This document shows positions 26,401-41,400 of a DNA stretch of 64,000 nt, one piece after another; position 1 is the first letter of the stretch, and each line of letters begins with the position of its first letter. The translations under genes were made by a program, and so were the position numbers. A model generated the notes under the pieces. That model searched no databases. It was not told the DNA's origin and was given only the letters and a program-made list of their open reading frames with translations. Origin of the DNA: Anammoximicrobium sp964645045 (GTDB lineage Bacteria; Planctomycetota; Planctomycetia; Pirellulales; Pirellulaceae); contig CAZXYZ010000006.1 in the NCBI GenBank assembly GCA_964645045.1, positions 113,105 to 177,104 of the forward strand, in the 5' to 3' direction.

Positions 26401-29400
26401 CGGAACGGTCCAGGCCGCCGCGATCGACGAACACGTATTCGCCAAACCCCGCAGGCGTCTCGACATCGGGATCGTCCACCCGCTGCTGCCCGGTCAAATC
26501 GGTGTCCGGTGCCAGGATCGGCGAGTCGGAGATCCCGAGGATGTTCTTCACCTGCTTGATGTCGAAACGCTCCAGCAACGAGCCGACCGAGCTATCGATG
26601 GCCGGAGACAGCGGCGCCAGGTAGAAATTGCGGTTGGCCACGTCGCGGAACAGCGGATCCGCGGTGTTCAGGATCAAGCGGAAGTCCTCGTTCAAGAACG
26701 CGGCGTTCAGGTTCAGCTGGTTTCCCTGGTACAGCGTGCCGCCGACGACGGTGCCCGCGGCTTCCGAACCGGCGTCTACGCTGATTCCCACGGCCAGGCC
26801 GGCCGCGATGTTGTTCAACACCGTCGGGCTGGCGTTGTCTTCCACGGTGATGCCGACGCCCAGGCCGCCGCTGAGCGTTCCGACAATGGCTTGCGAGAAC
26901 GAGTTGAAGAACGTGCTCGGGCTCTGCCGGAAGGCATTGATGTCAAACAGCGAGCCCCCGGATTGCCGGGCGAATTCGCCGTACGTCTGTGCCGTGTTGC
27001 CGGCGAACGGAGAGTTCGGATCTTGCGTGATGCCGAAGAACGTCGCTTGCGACGTTTGCAGGGCCGCCAAAGCCGTGGAGAAATCGGTGGCCAGGCTGTC
27101 GTCGTCCTCGTCCGTCACCATGATGGTGAGAATGTTCGCGCCCAAGCGATACGAGAACGTCGTCGCCGGATTGGTCGCGTTCAAGGCTTCCAGGACCGCC
27201 TGGCTGCCATATTCCGTGGACCCCGCCGTCGGGAAGGTATTGAACGGGCTGCCGGTGGCCGTAAAGGTTGTGAACGTGACCAGGTCCTGGATTTGTTGCG
27301 CGCCGTTGTTCGGATTGCTGTCCGGGAACGTGACCAAGCCGTACTGGGCGTCCAGATTGGCGGCCTGCATCTGGGCGTCCAGCGCCGGCAACTGCCGGCG
27401 CAACTCGACGATGTCGTTGGCCATACCGGCCGAAGTGGCGATCATAAACACGACGTCAACCGGCGCAGCGACCGGGTTCGGCTGCACGCCGCCGTAGATC
27501 GTGTTGTTCACGATGCGGCCGAACGGGACCGCCGCCGTTTGCTGAGTGCCGGGATTCGTGTCGCCGGCAAAACGGATACCGCCTTGATTGTTGTAGGCCA
27601 AGACGTTGTTGGAGATCACCACGCCGGGAACGAGATCTTCGGTGTTCAGCTTCGGCGTCATCCGCACCGGCCCCATCCGCGGAATGTCGCCTTCCTGGCC
27701 TTCGCGCTGACCGGCCGCCGAAACGATGCCGTATTGCGAGGAATCCGTGATCGTGTTCGCGAAGATCAGGATTTGGCCTTGATCACGGAACAGGTTGGAA
27801 TCGCCGTTTTCGTCGTACAGGACGTAGTCGGCATGGGTCGCCCGGCCGAACGAGATCTCGATCTGGTAGAAGCCCGTGGTGCCGCTTTCAACGCCGCTGC
27901 CAGGTACCGCCGGGTCGTAGGCGATGTTGTCGTCCGCGCCGTACTTGCCGTTGCGGTAATTGACGCCGCTGATGCCGATGTAGTAGGTCCCGGACAACTG
28001 CGGCACGAATTCCAAGTACGGGTCGAACCGGGCAAATTCCAAGGGGCCGCGGGCATCGTCGCTGAACGCCACCTCGTTGCCATTGGCGTCGAAGATCCGC
28101 AGGTAGGCATCCAGATTCGAGCCGATCTCGAAGGCGTCGAGATCGATCCGCAGGGTCTCCCGCGCGGTCAGGTCGACGCGGAACAGGTCCACGTCGAAGC
28201 CGCGGCGGAGCGGAAAGTTCTCGTTGTCGCCAATGTAGCCCTGCCCCAGAAACGCCGCGGAGTCCAGACCGACGATCCCGGTGGGCGTCGCGGTGGCGAT
28301 TGAATCGTTCACCTCGGCGACGTCCGTCGCGTGGACGACCAGCGTCACCGGGCCGAACAAATTGACCCTGGCGCTGGTGCTGTACATCGGACTGCCCTGC
28401 CCGATCAGGGTGCCGTCCGAGATGGATGCCGTCACGTCCAACACCGCCTGGGCGTCGGGACCGTTGATGGCATCGCGGACGCGCTGGGCAACGACGTAGT
28501 CCGGTTCGGCGGGCGTGAACGGGATGCCGAGCCGGCCCGGTTCGGGCTGGTTGTCCGGAATCGTCGTGTCCAAGTACTCGAACACCACGTTGCGGACGCC
28601 GTCGCTGAGCGCAAAGGTCTGGCCGTCGGCGATGTCCAAGCCGCGCTGGATCAGCAGCGTCTGGCCGGTGCCCATCCGGTCGTTGGTGTCGAAACTGCGG
28701 AGCAGCGGCGAGCTGACGTCCGGCCCGCGGCGGATCTCCAGCTGGTACTCGCCCTCCGTCACGTTCGGCTGCCCGTCGGGATTGACGACGAAGTTCGAGT
28801 TGGCGCTGGTGACCGCATCGTTCACCTGTTCGCCACGTTCCGAGAACCCGATGATGAAATCGTCCAGGTACAAGCCTTCGTAGACATTGTCCTGGCCCCG
28901 CGCCGGCGAGTTGAAACCGCTGAACGCATCGCCCGGCAGATGGGTGTTGAAATCTGCGGTGAACAAATCGTCCGGGTGTATCGAGTCGTAGCCTAACGGG
29001 CCAGCATCGATGACGTTTTGGCCGATCATCCGCAACAGGTCCTTGTCCTGCTTGACCGCCTCCGCCGCCGCTTCCCGCCGCAAGGCCGCCCCGACGTTGG
29101 ACGTGAATTGAATGTCCCACGGGAAGGCCGACGTGTGGACCAGTTCCACCCGCCGTTGGTCCGCCGTCTGGGTGGCGCCGGCATTGGCCTGCACGTCCAG
29201 ATTCAGGGTCCCGTTGATCGAAGTGGCGATCGAGACCGCCACGTCGTGCGAAGTGAAATCGTCGCTGGGCGCAAACAGCACCTGAACGTGCGGCGTCTGC
29301 GCTCCGTGCATCCCGGTGGCCACCAGCGGCAGCGCGGCCTCAAAGACCAATTCAAAAACCAGGGGATCGCCGCCCAGATTCACGACGCCATCGCCCAGGT

Positions 29401-32400
29401 TGACAGGCGCCAACCCCGGCACGTTGTCCGTGATGGCCGTGACGATGCGCCGCGCGACGCTGTTCTGGGTGTCCGTGTACTGGAAAGGAACCGGGATGTG
29501 ACCGGCAAGGACGACGCCGTTGTTGTCGAACTCAAATACGTAGTCTGTTTCGGCCGCCGTGACGGGGTCGGTGAACGTAATCGTGAACGTCTCCTGGTCG
29601 ATGACGCCGCCCGCGCCGCCGCCCGGACCCGGAACGCGGAATTGCAGTGGCGGAAACGCCGGATCGATTTCCAGGCTGGAGCTTAGTGTCAATACGTCGC
29701 TCTCGTCGTTCCCGCCCACGTCGATCAGACCGTTGCCCAGGTAGGCCGGAACAATTCCCAGCGAGGACGTGCCCGGCGACATCGCGGCGACCGTCGCCAG
29801 CGCGATCTCGTCGCGGGACATCGCGTCGGTGATGGCAATGCGGATGCTGCCCGGCGCAATGATGCCGTTCTTGTCGTACTCGAACCGCTTGGTCACCGAG
29901 CCTTCGGTCACAAAGAACGCCTGGCCGTCGGGAACTGCCCCGCCAGTGCCCAACTTGGTGATCGCCGGGGCGCTGGCCGTGTCCACGTCGTGCAACACGG
30001 TGCCGCCGATATGGATCAGGCCGTCCCCCAGGTGCCGCGGGGACAAGCCCAACGCCGCCCGGTTGATTTCAAAGATGATCTCGCTGGCGATCTGGTGCGG
30101 CGTGCTGCCGGCAGAGACATTGACCGCCGCATTGCCGGGCAGGACGCTCGCGTTCAGATCGAATTCCAGCGTCGCCACGGTCGTGCCGTCGGTGACGAAC
30201 AGCCGCTGCCCGTCGACCAACCGATCGCTGCTGCCTGTCTGAGACAGGTGGGTTGCCGAGGTATCAAGCGTAATCTGCGTGAAAGCGTTGGTATCGTACG
30301 ACACGGATCCCAGATGAACACGGGCCGAGCCGGTCATCTTGATCGGATTCAGATTCAGGCCGGCCACGGTCTGCAGCCGCGTCAGGATCCGGTCGGCGAT
30401 TTGGTCTTGCGTATCCAGGGGGCTGAACGGGATCAGAATCGAGCCCACCAGCCTGGCACCATTGCCGCCGGGAACCGTGACAGTGTCCTCGAATTCAAAC
30501 AGGAAGTTCGTACTCCCGTCGCTGATCGTGAATTCGTCGCCGTCCCGGACAGCGGTTCCGCCGCCCGTGGGCGCCTGCAGCGCCAACGGGCCGGTTTGGA
30601 ACAGCTGATTCGGGACCGTGGGCAGCGTAATGACGACCGTCCCGACGGGCGCCAGATTGACGATCCCCCCCGGCGCGCTCGTGGCATTCAAAGCCAGTCC
30701 GGGTACGCTGTTCAGACGGGCCACGATCCGGTTGGCCAACTGGGCCTGCGTGTCCGCCGGATTGAAGCCGATCAAGATCGAGCCGGCCCGGCGGGCGCCG
30801 TTGCCGCCGGGAACCGTCACGGTGTCCTCGAATTCGAAGATGTAGTCCGCCGTTCCGCTGGTGATCGTAAAGTAGTCGCCGTCGCGGACGTCTCCGCCGC
30901 CGCCCGGCGGGACTTGCAGCGACAGCAGCCCGATCTGTCGCAGGCTGTTGGGGGCGGTGGCCGGAATCTGCAGGCTGAAATTCGCCCCGCCGCCCAAGTC
31001 GATGTTGCCCGTGCCGCCCAGCATCGTCGGCTCGACGAACAAGCCGGAACCGGAAACCTGGTTGACCAGCGACCGTCCGATGTCCTCCGGCGTGTCCGTG
31101 GGCGCGAACGGGACGGCCCGGTTACCCGTGGCCACTCCGTTGCCAAAGAAGATGTTCTCGAACTCGAACGTCACCGAGGTCAGACCATCGGAAATCACAA
31201 ACGTTTCGCCGTCCAGGATCCCGCTGGGCGGGATGTGAATCGTCAGCGGATCCGGCAACTGCATGGCCAAGGTGGCCGGCAGCTGCAGCGTCGCAGCCGG
31301 AGCGGTGCCCGGCCGGGCGGCTTCCAAAGTCAACGCACTGCCGGAACTGATGGTCAGTTGCGCTCCGCGCGAACCGCCGACCTGGACGCGGTTGTTGGTC
31401 AACAGCCGGGGAGTCAGATTCAGCGAGGCCCGCAGGGGATGGCTCTGCAGCACCTGGACCATGGTCCGGGCCACACTGAGCGCACTGTCGGTTTCCTTGA
31501 TGGGCACGGCGGTCGAGGTGCCGGGCGGCAGCGTCAAACGGCCGTCTTTGTCGAACTCGAACGTGGCCGAAACCAATCCGGCGGAATCCCGGATCGTAAA
31601 GTATTCGCCGTCCTCGATGCCGCCGTCAGCCACTGCCCCGCCACCGATCGGCACAGCCAGCACGTAGCCGCTGTCGAATTCGTAAACGACGGGGGCGTGA
31701 ACGCCGTCTTCCATCACAAACGTGTCCCCGTCGCTGTAGTTGAGACCGCTTTGGGTGATCAGCGTCGGGTTGTTGAACAGCTGCTCCAGGACGTTGTCGA
31801 GTTCATTGGCGACCTGGACCCGGGTCATGTCCGTATGGAACGGAATCAGCGCCTGGTTCGTCACCGCCGTGTCGTTCCAACCCTGCCGCCCCTCGACGAC
31901 GATCGGCGACGCGGCACCGGAGCTGAACGTGACGCTCTTCAAGCCCTCGACGTTGATCCGGTTGGTGCGGTAGTCGCTGGGGCGGACCGTCGGATTGTCG
32001 TAACCCACGTTCGCGTTCATGTGCGGAATGACCGTCGCCGCCAACTGCCCGCGGCGCACCGCGTCCTCGATCGCCAGAAAGATGCGTTCCGCCACGTCGT
32101 TGGGCGTTTGAGTGCCGTCGACGTAGATCGGGACGATGCCCTGCGCCCGCAGGGCCGTCGCCCCGGGTGAGAACGTCACCGTGTTGGCCGGAACCAAGGT
32201 GCCGTCCAGCGCGATGACGTTGTCGTTGGGGAACGCCAGTTGGCTGGCCGAAATGGCCATCCCCGAGGTGTTGATCACTGCGATCAGGCCCGGCCGGGCG
32301 CCGGCCGCCAGGGGCGGATCGACCACCACGTTCGGGCCGCCGTTGATCATCTGGTCGACGGTGTCCGTGGGGAAGAACGGCACGGCGATATTCAGCGGAT

Positions 32401-35400
32401 TTACGCCGGGCGTGCCGGACAGCGTCAAGCCGGGTGCGCCGGCGACGTCGATGGTGTGCGCGGTTCCGCCAGCCGCGTCCAGCACGGTCAGCATCCCATT
32501 GCCCAGGGCCGCCGCGCGCAACGCCGTCGTTTGGAACCCCGCATTGACGGCATTCGCAATCCGCTCCGCGACCTCGTCCGCCGTCTTCGCCGTCACGGTC
32601 TGATTGACTCCAAACGGGCCGCCCGTGTTCAAGACATGGACCGGCCGCGTCCCGCCCAACACGATGGCGCCGTTGACCACGTCGCCCGCCGCCAGGCTCG
32701 GCAGCGTCAGTCCAAGCACCTGACGGTCCGTCACCCCGTCGGCGCCGTCCAAGGCCGCAATGATGCGTTCGGCCATCTCGTCCTGCGTGGGAGGCTGGAA
32801 GCCGTTGGCGACACTCGGGGCCGTCGTCGTATCGACCACCGTCCGCGGCGTCGTCCGGTCCAAGACCACGATCCCGCCGCCCGTGTTCTTGGCGTTCAGT
32901 TGCAGGACGCCAAACTGGCCCAAGATGGCCGTGGCGACACGGTCCCCGAGCACATCCTGCGTGGTGAAATGATCGAAGCGGATCACGTTGGGCGCGCTGA
33001 CCACGCCGTTGCTGTCGAATTCAAACACTACCGGGGCGATCGCCCCCAAACCGTCAGGGTCGATGCGGAACGTATCGCCGTCCTGCACGCCGCCGACACC
33101 GCCGCCGGCGGCCGGCAGCGACAGGGTGCGGTTCTGCGCTGCGTTGATCGGCAGGTTGAAGGGATTGATCAGCGTCCCGTCCTTGTCGAACTCGAACGTG
33201 TGTGTGGTGACGCCGTTGGTCAGGCTCATCATGTCGCCGTCGCCGATCTGGGCGCCCGTGGCGGGCACGAGGATCGTCAGGTTATCGGCGATGTTGACGA
33301 TGTTCGTCCCGTTGTCGGGTCCCGGGATGCCGTCGACGTCAATCAGCACCCCATCCTTGTCGAACTCGAAGGCCACCGGAAGATTCGGGCCTGCGCCGTC
33401 CAGGTCGATCAGCAGGATTTCCAGGTCGTTGATCCCGGCGCTGCCCGTCGGCGGCACGGTCAGAATGAAGCCGCTGTCAAACTCGAAGAACCGCGTGGTG
33501 GTGCCGTCGTTGAGAGAGAAAACATCTCCGTCGAACAGCTGGGATCCGTCGGTCACAATCATGTCGGACGAAGTCAGCGTGTTGCTCACAAAACGCAGCA
33601 CGGTCGTGTTATCCAGTTCGTCCGTGAGCGTCATTTCCTCGTTCAGCGGGATCGCCGCCCCGGTCGGGGCCACGATGGTCAAGCCGCTGTCGAACTCCAG
33701 CACGTGCGGTCCGATCTGCGCCGTCTGGCCGTCCTGGATGAAGATGCCCGCCACGGCGCGGATCTCCTCGCCCGTGGCGGCGTTGGCGATGTTCAAGTCG
33801 CCCGCCGTACTGATATCGACCCGCAGACGGAGATTGGTCCGTCCCGTGTATTGGTCCAGCGGAATCCGGACCTGACGCCAATCGTCGACGTCGAACATCT
33901 CTTGGATGTCGAAGTATTGGTTCGGGTCGTCCGGGGCCGTGGCCGCGCGGTAAGCGGCGTCGAAGTCCTGCAACTCGTCGTCCACGAAACCGTTGCCGCG
34001 GTAGGAATTGTTGGTGGCCAGTTCCTGCCAATCCCCGTTGTTGTCCGAGATGTACACACGGACCGCATCGCGCATGATCAAGCCCGACGCCGAGTTGAAC
34101 GGATTGCTGCTGTCGTTTTCGGTATCCAGGTAGTAGCTGAAGTACAGTGCGGGTTTGTCAGCGGCCGAATAGCCCTTGAGGCTGAATTCGTTGCTGACGA
34201 CCGAACCGTGCGCGCCGCCCGGGAAATCGTAACTGCGCGGCGCGCCGTTGACGTTGCCCTGGCCGAAGTGAATGCTGGAGGTTCCGCTCGGGTAGTTCTC
34301 GTGCCCGGGAGTGAACTGCTGCTTGTCGACCACGATCGGCAGGCCCACCTGCGGCGCAATGCCGAGCCGGACGTCCATTGGATTCGCGGCCACGACCTGC
34401 CGATTCGTCGGCGTACGCTCGAACAGGTTATAGTCCAGCGTCGAAAAGGCCAGCCCGCGGACTTCGGTCGGATGCACACCCGTGCTGACGCTGGTCGCCC
34501 CGTTGGCGAACACCGGCTGGGCCTCGCCCGCCGTGTTGAACGCGTACAGAGTGCCCGCCGAATCGGTGGCGAACAGCATGTTGTTGTAGGCCCCGTTCTC
34601 GACGTTCGGCGGACCGGCGGTCAAGGCGGAGAACTGGATGCCCAGTAAGTCCTCGCGGGAGTTGGCGATGTAAGTCGTCTGGACGTCGTCGTCGTTGCCC
34701 CCGAAGTTGAATGGATCGTTGATCCGGTACAAGCCGCCTTGATTGCTGACTGCGTAGACTTGCCCGTTCAGCGTCGCGATGCCGGTGACCTTCCCGCCGG
34801 GGCCTTCGCCTTTGGCGATGATCGACGAATTGTTGATGATGCTGCCCCGATTCAGGCGGACATACCGGCCGCGCGCGGCCGCGTCGATGCCGAACGGATT
34901 GTTCAGCGTCCTGTCGATCGTGTTGGCCACCCGGTTGGCCAGCCCCAGGACCGGCGCCCCGTCGGCGACTCCGTTGACATTCCGGTCGACCGGATGATCC
35001 TCCGGCCAATCGTCCGCCAGCACGGGCACGCGCACGTTGCCGGAGGACACACCGGAGGCGCTGGTCGCGACCGGCCGCCAGACCTGCGGCAAGCCGGGCG
35101 TGTTCATGCCGGCGAAATCGGCACTGACCGCATCGGGGAAATTGATGCGGCTCAAGAATCCGCCCGCGCCCCAGGCGCCGTCCGTCAAGTCGACGTCGAT
35201 GACGGGGCCGACCACGGCGGCCACGCGGGTGGCAATGATGTGGTCCGTCATGTTGCGTCCCGGGGGCGGCGGAGCAGACGGCTGGACTGTGTAATCCGTG
35301 GGCAGGAACGGCGTCAGACGCGGATCCGGGTTGTAGATGGCATACGACTCTTCGACATTGGTGATCAGCGTGAAGCCAAGCCCATAGCTGGTGATATCGC

Positions 35401-38400
35401 GGATCGCCGATGTGCCCGGCGTGAACAGGATCCGGTCGCCGTTGACCACGATCCGGTCATTGACGGGCTGGGTCGTGAAATTGATCCCGTACTCCTCGAT
35501 GACCACGCGGTCGCGGATACCGACGGTGACCACCGCGCTGGGGATCGCGGCGCGCACAGCGGCGGCGATCCGTTGAGCCATAAGGGCGGCGGTGGTCGCC
35601 GGGACGACCGGATTGGCGTTCGCATCGCCGGGATCGAAGGCGATCCGGAAATTGCCCAACGTCACTCCGGCGGGGCCAAAGCGGGTGTCGTCATACTCAA
35701 AGGTGTACGTGCGGCCGTGATTGACCACCGAGAACGTGCGGCCGTCCCACAAATTCGTGCCTGCGAATGCCTGCTCGATCTGCTTGTTGGCGGTCGCTGT
35801 CTGGACGGCCACGTCGATCCGGTTGATGACTTGCGCGGCCGTGAAACTGGGGCCCGGAATGATGAAGTCGATGGGCACGGCGGACGCGTCGCTGACGCCC
35901 GGGCGTCCCGTGTCGGAGATATTCGCCGCGGTCGACGTGTCCAGGACGTGGTTGCGGCTGCCGGCCGGAATGCCGTCATCGCCGCCCAAGTGGACGAGGC
36001 CGTCACCCAGATACGTCGGCGTCAAGGCCAAGGGCTGAGCCGCCACAGCCGCCGCGATATTGGCTCCGATCTGGTCGTGCGTCGCGGCTTGCGAAAACGC
36101 GATCGGGACGTAGGCCGGATCGGCCAACAACCCGTCGCTATCCATCTCGAACACGACGGTGCGGAATCCGTCGCCAATGCGGAACGTCTCGCCTTCGGTG
36201 ATCCCGCCTGCCACGCCCCGCGATGTGATGCTGGGGGCGTTCGAGGTATTCAACGAATTAGCCTGAGTGCTGCCTAAATGGACGACGCCGCCGGACTGGG
36301 CGGTGGGCGCCAGATTCAGCGCCAGGACCGGGTTGCCGATCACCGCCACGATCGCGGCCGCCAATTGGTCCGCCGTGTCGGAGGTCGAGTAACTGATCAC
36401 TTGGGCCGCCGGCACGGACACGCGCCCGTCGCGATCGAACTCGAACGTCAAATTGACGCCCGTCGCGGTGTTGCCGATCGTGAATCGCTCGCCGTCGGTG
36501 ATCCCCCGTCCGCCGACCGTGGGCATCTGCAGCAGGTAGCGGACCGGCGTAATCAGCGTATAGCCCGTATCGAATTCAAATTTCTGGAAGTAGCCGCCGC
36601 TGCTGAGGTAGAAATTGTCACCATCCGCGATTTGCGAACCATCGACGCCCTGCAAGATCGGGGCGGCACCGGCCGTGCCGCGGACGCGCAGGCCGTTGGC
36701 GCCGGCGGAGAGGGATACGGCAAAATCGCCTTCCATCGAAACCCGCCGGCCGGGCGCGTGGGCAATGATGTTCAGCGCGCTGGCGTTGATCGCCGTCGCC
36801 AAGTCGCTGGCGATCTGCAACGGCGTCGTGCCCGCGCCCACGGTGATCAGCGTCGCATTGGGGTCCGTCCGCGGCGGCAAGGGCGTTTGAGTCAATTGGA
36901 ATTCGAAACTGCGGCTGATGTTTCCATCGTTCACCGTCACGACCGCTCCATCGACCATGGATCCACTGCCGAAGACTTCGACCACGGAACCGACGTCCAT
37001 CTGGAAGATCGTGTTGTCCAGCTGGAAGAAATTGCCGTCGCGGATGGAGACGTCGCCGGCCACGTTGATGGCCTGCGTGACTTCCGGTCCCGTGTCAAAC
37101 TCAAACGTCGTCTGATTCGCTCCGTCCACGACGGTAAAGAACTGGCCGTCTTGAATGTTCTGCTGCGCCGGCCGGGTGGGCGGCGGCGTCGGCGCGGTGA
37201 GCAGGCCGCCGGAGGCGTAGGTGAGTTCCAGCCGCGGGGCCGTGAGCACTTCGCCCCGTTCCTGGATCTGCGTGCCGGCGCCGGTGAAGATCGAGCTGGT
37301 GGTTGAGTCGGTCTTGTCGATCTGCGGTGTGCTGACGGCTTCCCCCTGGTTGGCACTCGTCGGATCCGCGACGAAACGGTACAGGATGTTCTCGATGATT
37401 TCGACGCCGGGCAGCAGGTTTGGGAACGGCGCGTAGCCGCGCTCGCCAACTGCCAGACCGTCCTGGTTGCTGTAAATGGTGACCGCATTGAACTCGATGC
37501 CGTCACCCGGACAGATCGACGAGGAGACGGACGTCCCGGGGTTGGCCGCATCCTCGATATACGTCTCAATGCCATCGTCGCGGACCCGCACCGCCGATCC
37601 GTCCCGCGGGCTGACCGACAGGTAGTTTCCCGACGAAGGATCATTGGGGAAGCAGGGAAACGGCTCGTTCCGCGACAGCCGATACGAATACAGCCAGCCG
37701 TTGTCGTGCATCGCGATGTCGGCCGTTTCGTCTCCAAAAGCCGTCATCACGGTCTCTTGCGTGCCGGTAAACGGGTCGACCGTCAAGACGGTCGTCGAAG
37801 TCACGTCGCCGGGCAGACCCCGATCGCGGGTCAGGTACAACACGACGTCGCCCAAGTGATAGGCCACCTCCGAGGTGTTGTCCCACAGCGCTGGGATCTG
37901 CGACGGATCGTTGGTCGAAGTGTTACCGACCTCAATGTGGTCCTCGGCAATCCGCCGCACCGTGTCGATCGGCTCCAACCGCAAGTCGGGGTTGGCGGCA
38001 ATCGCCGACGTGAACTGGTTCATTTCGTCCGGCATCCAGATGTCGGGCGAAACCGCCACGCGGAACGTGGCGTGGGGATAGGGTTTGAACGGCTCGCCGG
38101 TCGGCTGAACAATCGCCAAATCCACGACGCCCAGGAAGGGGTCGCTGCCGCCGACGCTGCCGCGCAGCATGTCCTGCACATCGGAGACGCCCGGCGTGGC
38201 GGGGCGGTCCTCCGCGACATTGCCGTCCCGAGCCGTATAGACCAGCCGATAGATGTCGTCGCTGCGGTCCTCGGGCGTCCCATTGACGTCGTACAGCCGG
38301 TAGACCTGCATCGAGGCGTTCGGCCGGCCGGTCAGACCGTTCGCATAATCCAAGTCGAAGACGGTCGGGTAAGTCAGGAACGGGTATGTCGGCAGGATGT

Positions 38401-41400
38401 CGGGATCCAGGAAGCTGATGTCGAATTCGTAGAAATCCACATCCGGCGTATTGGGGTTGCCGTCCTCCAGACTGTCCAGTACGCCGCCCACGGAAATCGT
38501 GTTGCGGTCCGCGTTCAGGAGGTTCCCCAACCGCTGGGCGTTCCCGCTGGTCTCGTTCTGCGACGTATCCTCGGCAGCCTCGCCCGACAGCGGCGAATGC
38601 GCCGGCAGCCCGTACATTTCGATTCCATTGGTGGCAAACGCGATCGTGGCGTAGCGGACCGTCGAGCCGCCGAGTTCATCCAGTTCGCGGAGCCGGATCT
38701 GCATCTGGTACGCACCGGAGGTCAAGCCGCCCGCGAGATCGTCCAGGTTGGGACTGTTGCTGCGGATGCGGACGTGATACGTCAGCGGCCGCTCGGGGTC
38801 TTCCGGATTGGCCAAGCCGGGCAGCAACAGCCGCAGTCCAGGGTCCCGCGGATTGCTGGTGTAGAAGTCCGTGGTCGGAATTTGCGGGGTCTTTTTCATC
38901 AAGCGGCCCTCGCCGCTCAACAGGCTGGCGTCCGCCAGTTCCCGGGCCGTCAAGTTTTCGTCGTCGCGTTGGAGCGGCTCCAGGTAGTTGTTCGGGTTCA
39001 ATTGCTCGCGCAGCGAACTGAGCGAACGGGCCACGACCTGGCCGTTGCTGTCCAGCAACTCGATGATCGGATCGAAGGCCATCGTGGTCCGGTCCAAGTC
39101 GATCCAGACCTCCGTGCCGGGAATGCCCTTGAAGCTGTAGACGTCCAGGTCTTTCGCGTCGGACAAGAATCCCTTGACGGTAAAGCCCAGCCGCCGATTC
39201 TCGTCTCCGGCATACTCGCGGGGCGCCAAGATGCCCAGCAATTGGGCCGAGTCCGGCGAGCCATTCGGTCCCGGTGAGTTCACGTCGCGCGCTTCGTCCT
39301 CGTACAGCGTTTCCACGTTGCGGTCGTGGCTGTACTTGTCCAGCCGGACGCTGTTCCAATCGCCGGGCCGGGCCGCGGTCAAGCTGCCGTCGTTGTTCGT
39401 GTCGCCTTGCGGGTTGCCGTCGGGCCGCGTGCCGGCCGCGTGGCGGTCGTCGCGGAACGAGGTCAGCACCACGGGCGAGCCGGGCTGGCCCAGCACCTGG
39501 ATGATGCCGCCGATGCGGTCGTCGATCTCGTGGGGAATGCCGTTGGCCACAAAGCCGGCGCCGGCGCCCAGCAACTTGACCACCAGGCTCTCGGTCGGAC
39601 TGCTGGCCAGCACCAAACCGCCGAAACTGTGGAAGTCGGACACGTACACGGTATCGAACAGCACGTGGACGATATCGGTGTCGTCCCAGACGCTCTGCGT
39701 GGTCAGCGTTTGGCCGCGCACGACCATCCCGTTGATCTCGTTGTCGTCCAACTGATTGTCGAGGATCAGCGGACCCTGGTTGTCGCGATAACCTTCCAAA
39801 CGGTCGATCAGCCCCGTCGTCCGTCCGGTATCCCGTTTATAGACGTAGTTCAGCGCGTTGACATTGATATTGATGGCCGGCGTTGCCAGCGCGGTATTGG
39901 TCTGGCTGGTGTTGGGATCGTCGTCGGGGTTGTTCCGGAAGATGTTGTTGTAGATCACCGGCTGGGCTTGCCGGACGAAGACCACGCCCGGCTCGTTGAA
40001 ACCGCGGCCGAACCGGTTGGCCTCGCCCTGCCCGCCCTGCCCGCGGGCGTTGAACTCGAACACCGAATTGGCGATCCGGGCTTCGGCGTTGTCCATGATT
40101 TCGACCACGTTGAACGCCGTGAACGTACCCTCGACGCGGGTCACGCCGCCGCCATACGCGAACACGGCGTGGTCCAGATTCAGGTTCGACAGATGCCCGC
40201 CGTAGATGCCACCCCAATCGCCGGCTTGCGGATCGTTCGACGAGCCCGCGATGATCGCGCCGTCGTTCCCGGTGTCGAACGTCCCGCCTGCACCGTAGCG
40301 GTCGTCGGCGATCGACGTGAAGATGATCTCCCGCCCGTCGCCACCTTCGGCGATCATCTGCGCGGCCAGTTCCAGCTCGAAGCGGGCCCCGTCCAACTTG
40401 ACCACGATCGACGGATCGATCGCCAAGCGGCCGTTGGGCCGCCCGAGTTGAATCGAATCGTCCAGCACCGCGGTCGGATCCGTGGTGCCGTCGTCCAGGA
40501 AGGAGGCCGAGGTGGCGTCGATTTCCGCGACCAGTTCGTAGGGGGCGGAACCCGTTTCGCTGCTGCGATAGATGCGGCGAGCGACGTAGTTGCCGGAAGC
40601 CTGCGGCACCGGCAGCCGGTCCAGCAACACGGCTCCGCGTCCGGGCAAACCGAGCGCCGTGGGATTGCCGTCCAGCGTTACCCGGACCGAGGCATCAGAA
40701 GCCCGCGACTCTTTGCCAATCGCATCGACAAACGTCACGCGGTAACTGTAGCTGCCCGGCTCCAACGTGCCGCCCAACTGCGGCGTCAGGGTCACGGCGC
40801 CGATCGGCGGCAGTTGCAGCACGCCGCCGCGTGCCTTGCCGCTGTCGACGTAAACGGTGCCCTGCCGGTCCAACTGGGCCACGAACACAAACGGCCCGTC
40901 GTTCTCGCTGCGGTACAGCCGCCGCGCCACGTAAGGGTCCGGCGCGGCCGGCAGTTGGGTCAACCGCATCGACCGCAATTTTCCGGACACGTTCGCCGCG
41001 GTGATCGTCTTGGTCATGCCCGTCGATGCGGGGCTTTCGAAGCCGAACCGGTCGACATTCGTCAGCTTGTACGTGTACTTGGTATCCGTGCCGACGCTGC
41101 CCAAGGACCCGCCGGTGGTGCTGTTGTCGGTGACCGCGGTCTGGATCACCAGGGCCACGGGCGGTGGCGTGCTGCGGTCGAAGGCCCCGCCGGGCTGCGC
41201 TGCGATGGCCAGATTCTCGCTCATCACGTGGACGATATCCGTCTCGTTCCAGCGTCCGGAGACGTTCAACTTCTGGGCGCTGCTGCCCGCTTCGGTGCCG
41301 ACCCGTACGAACAGGCCGTTGACCGAGTTATTGATCAGCTGGTTGTGATGGATTTCCGGGCCAATCCGCACATAGTCCGACGTAAAGGCGATCCGCTGGT

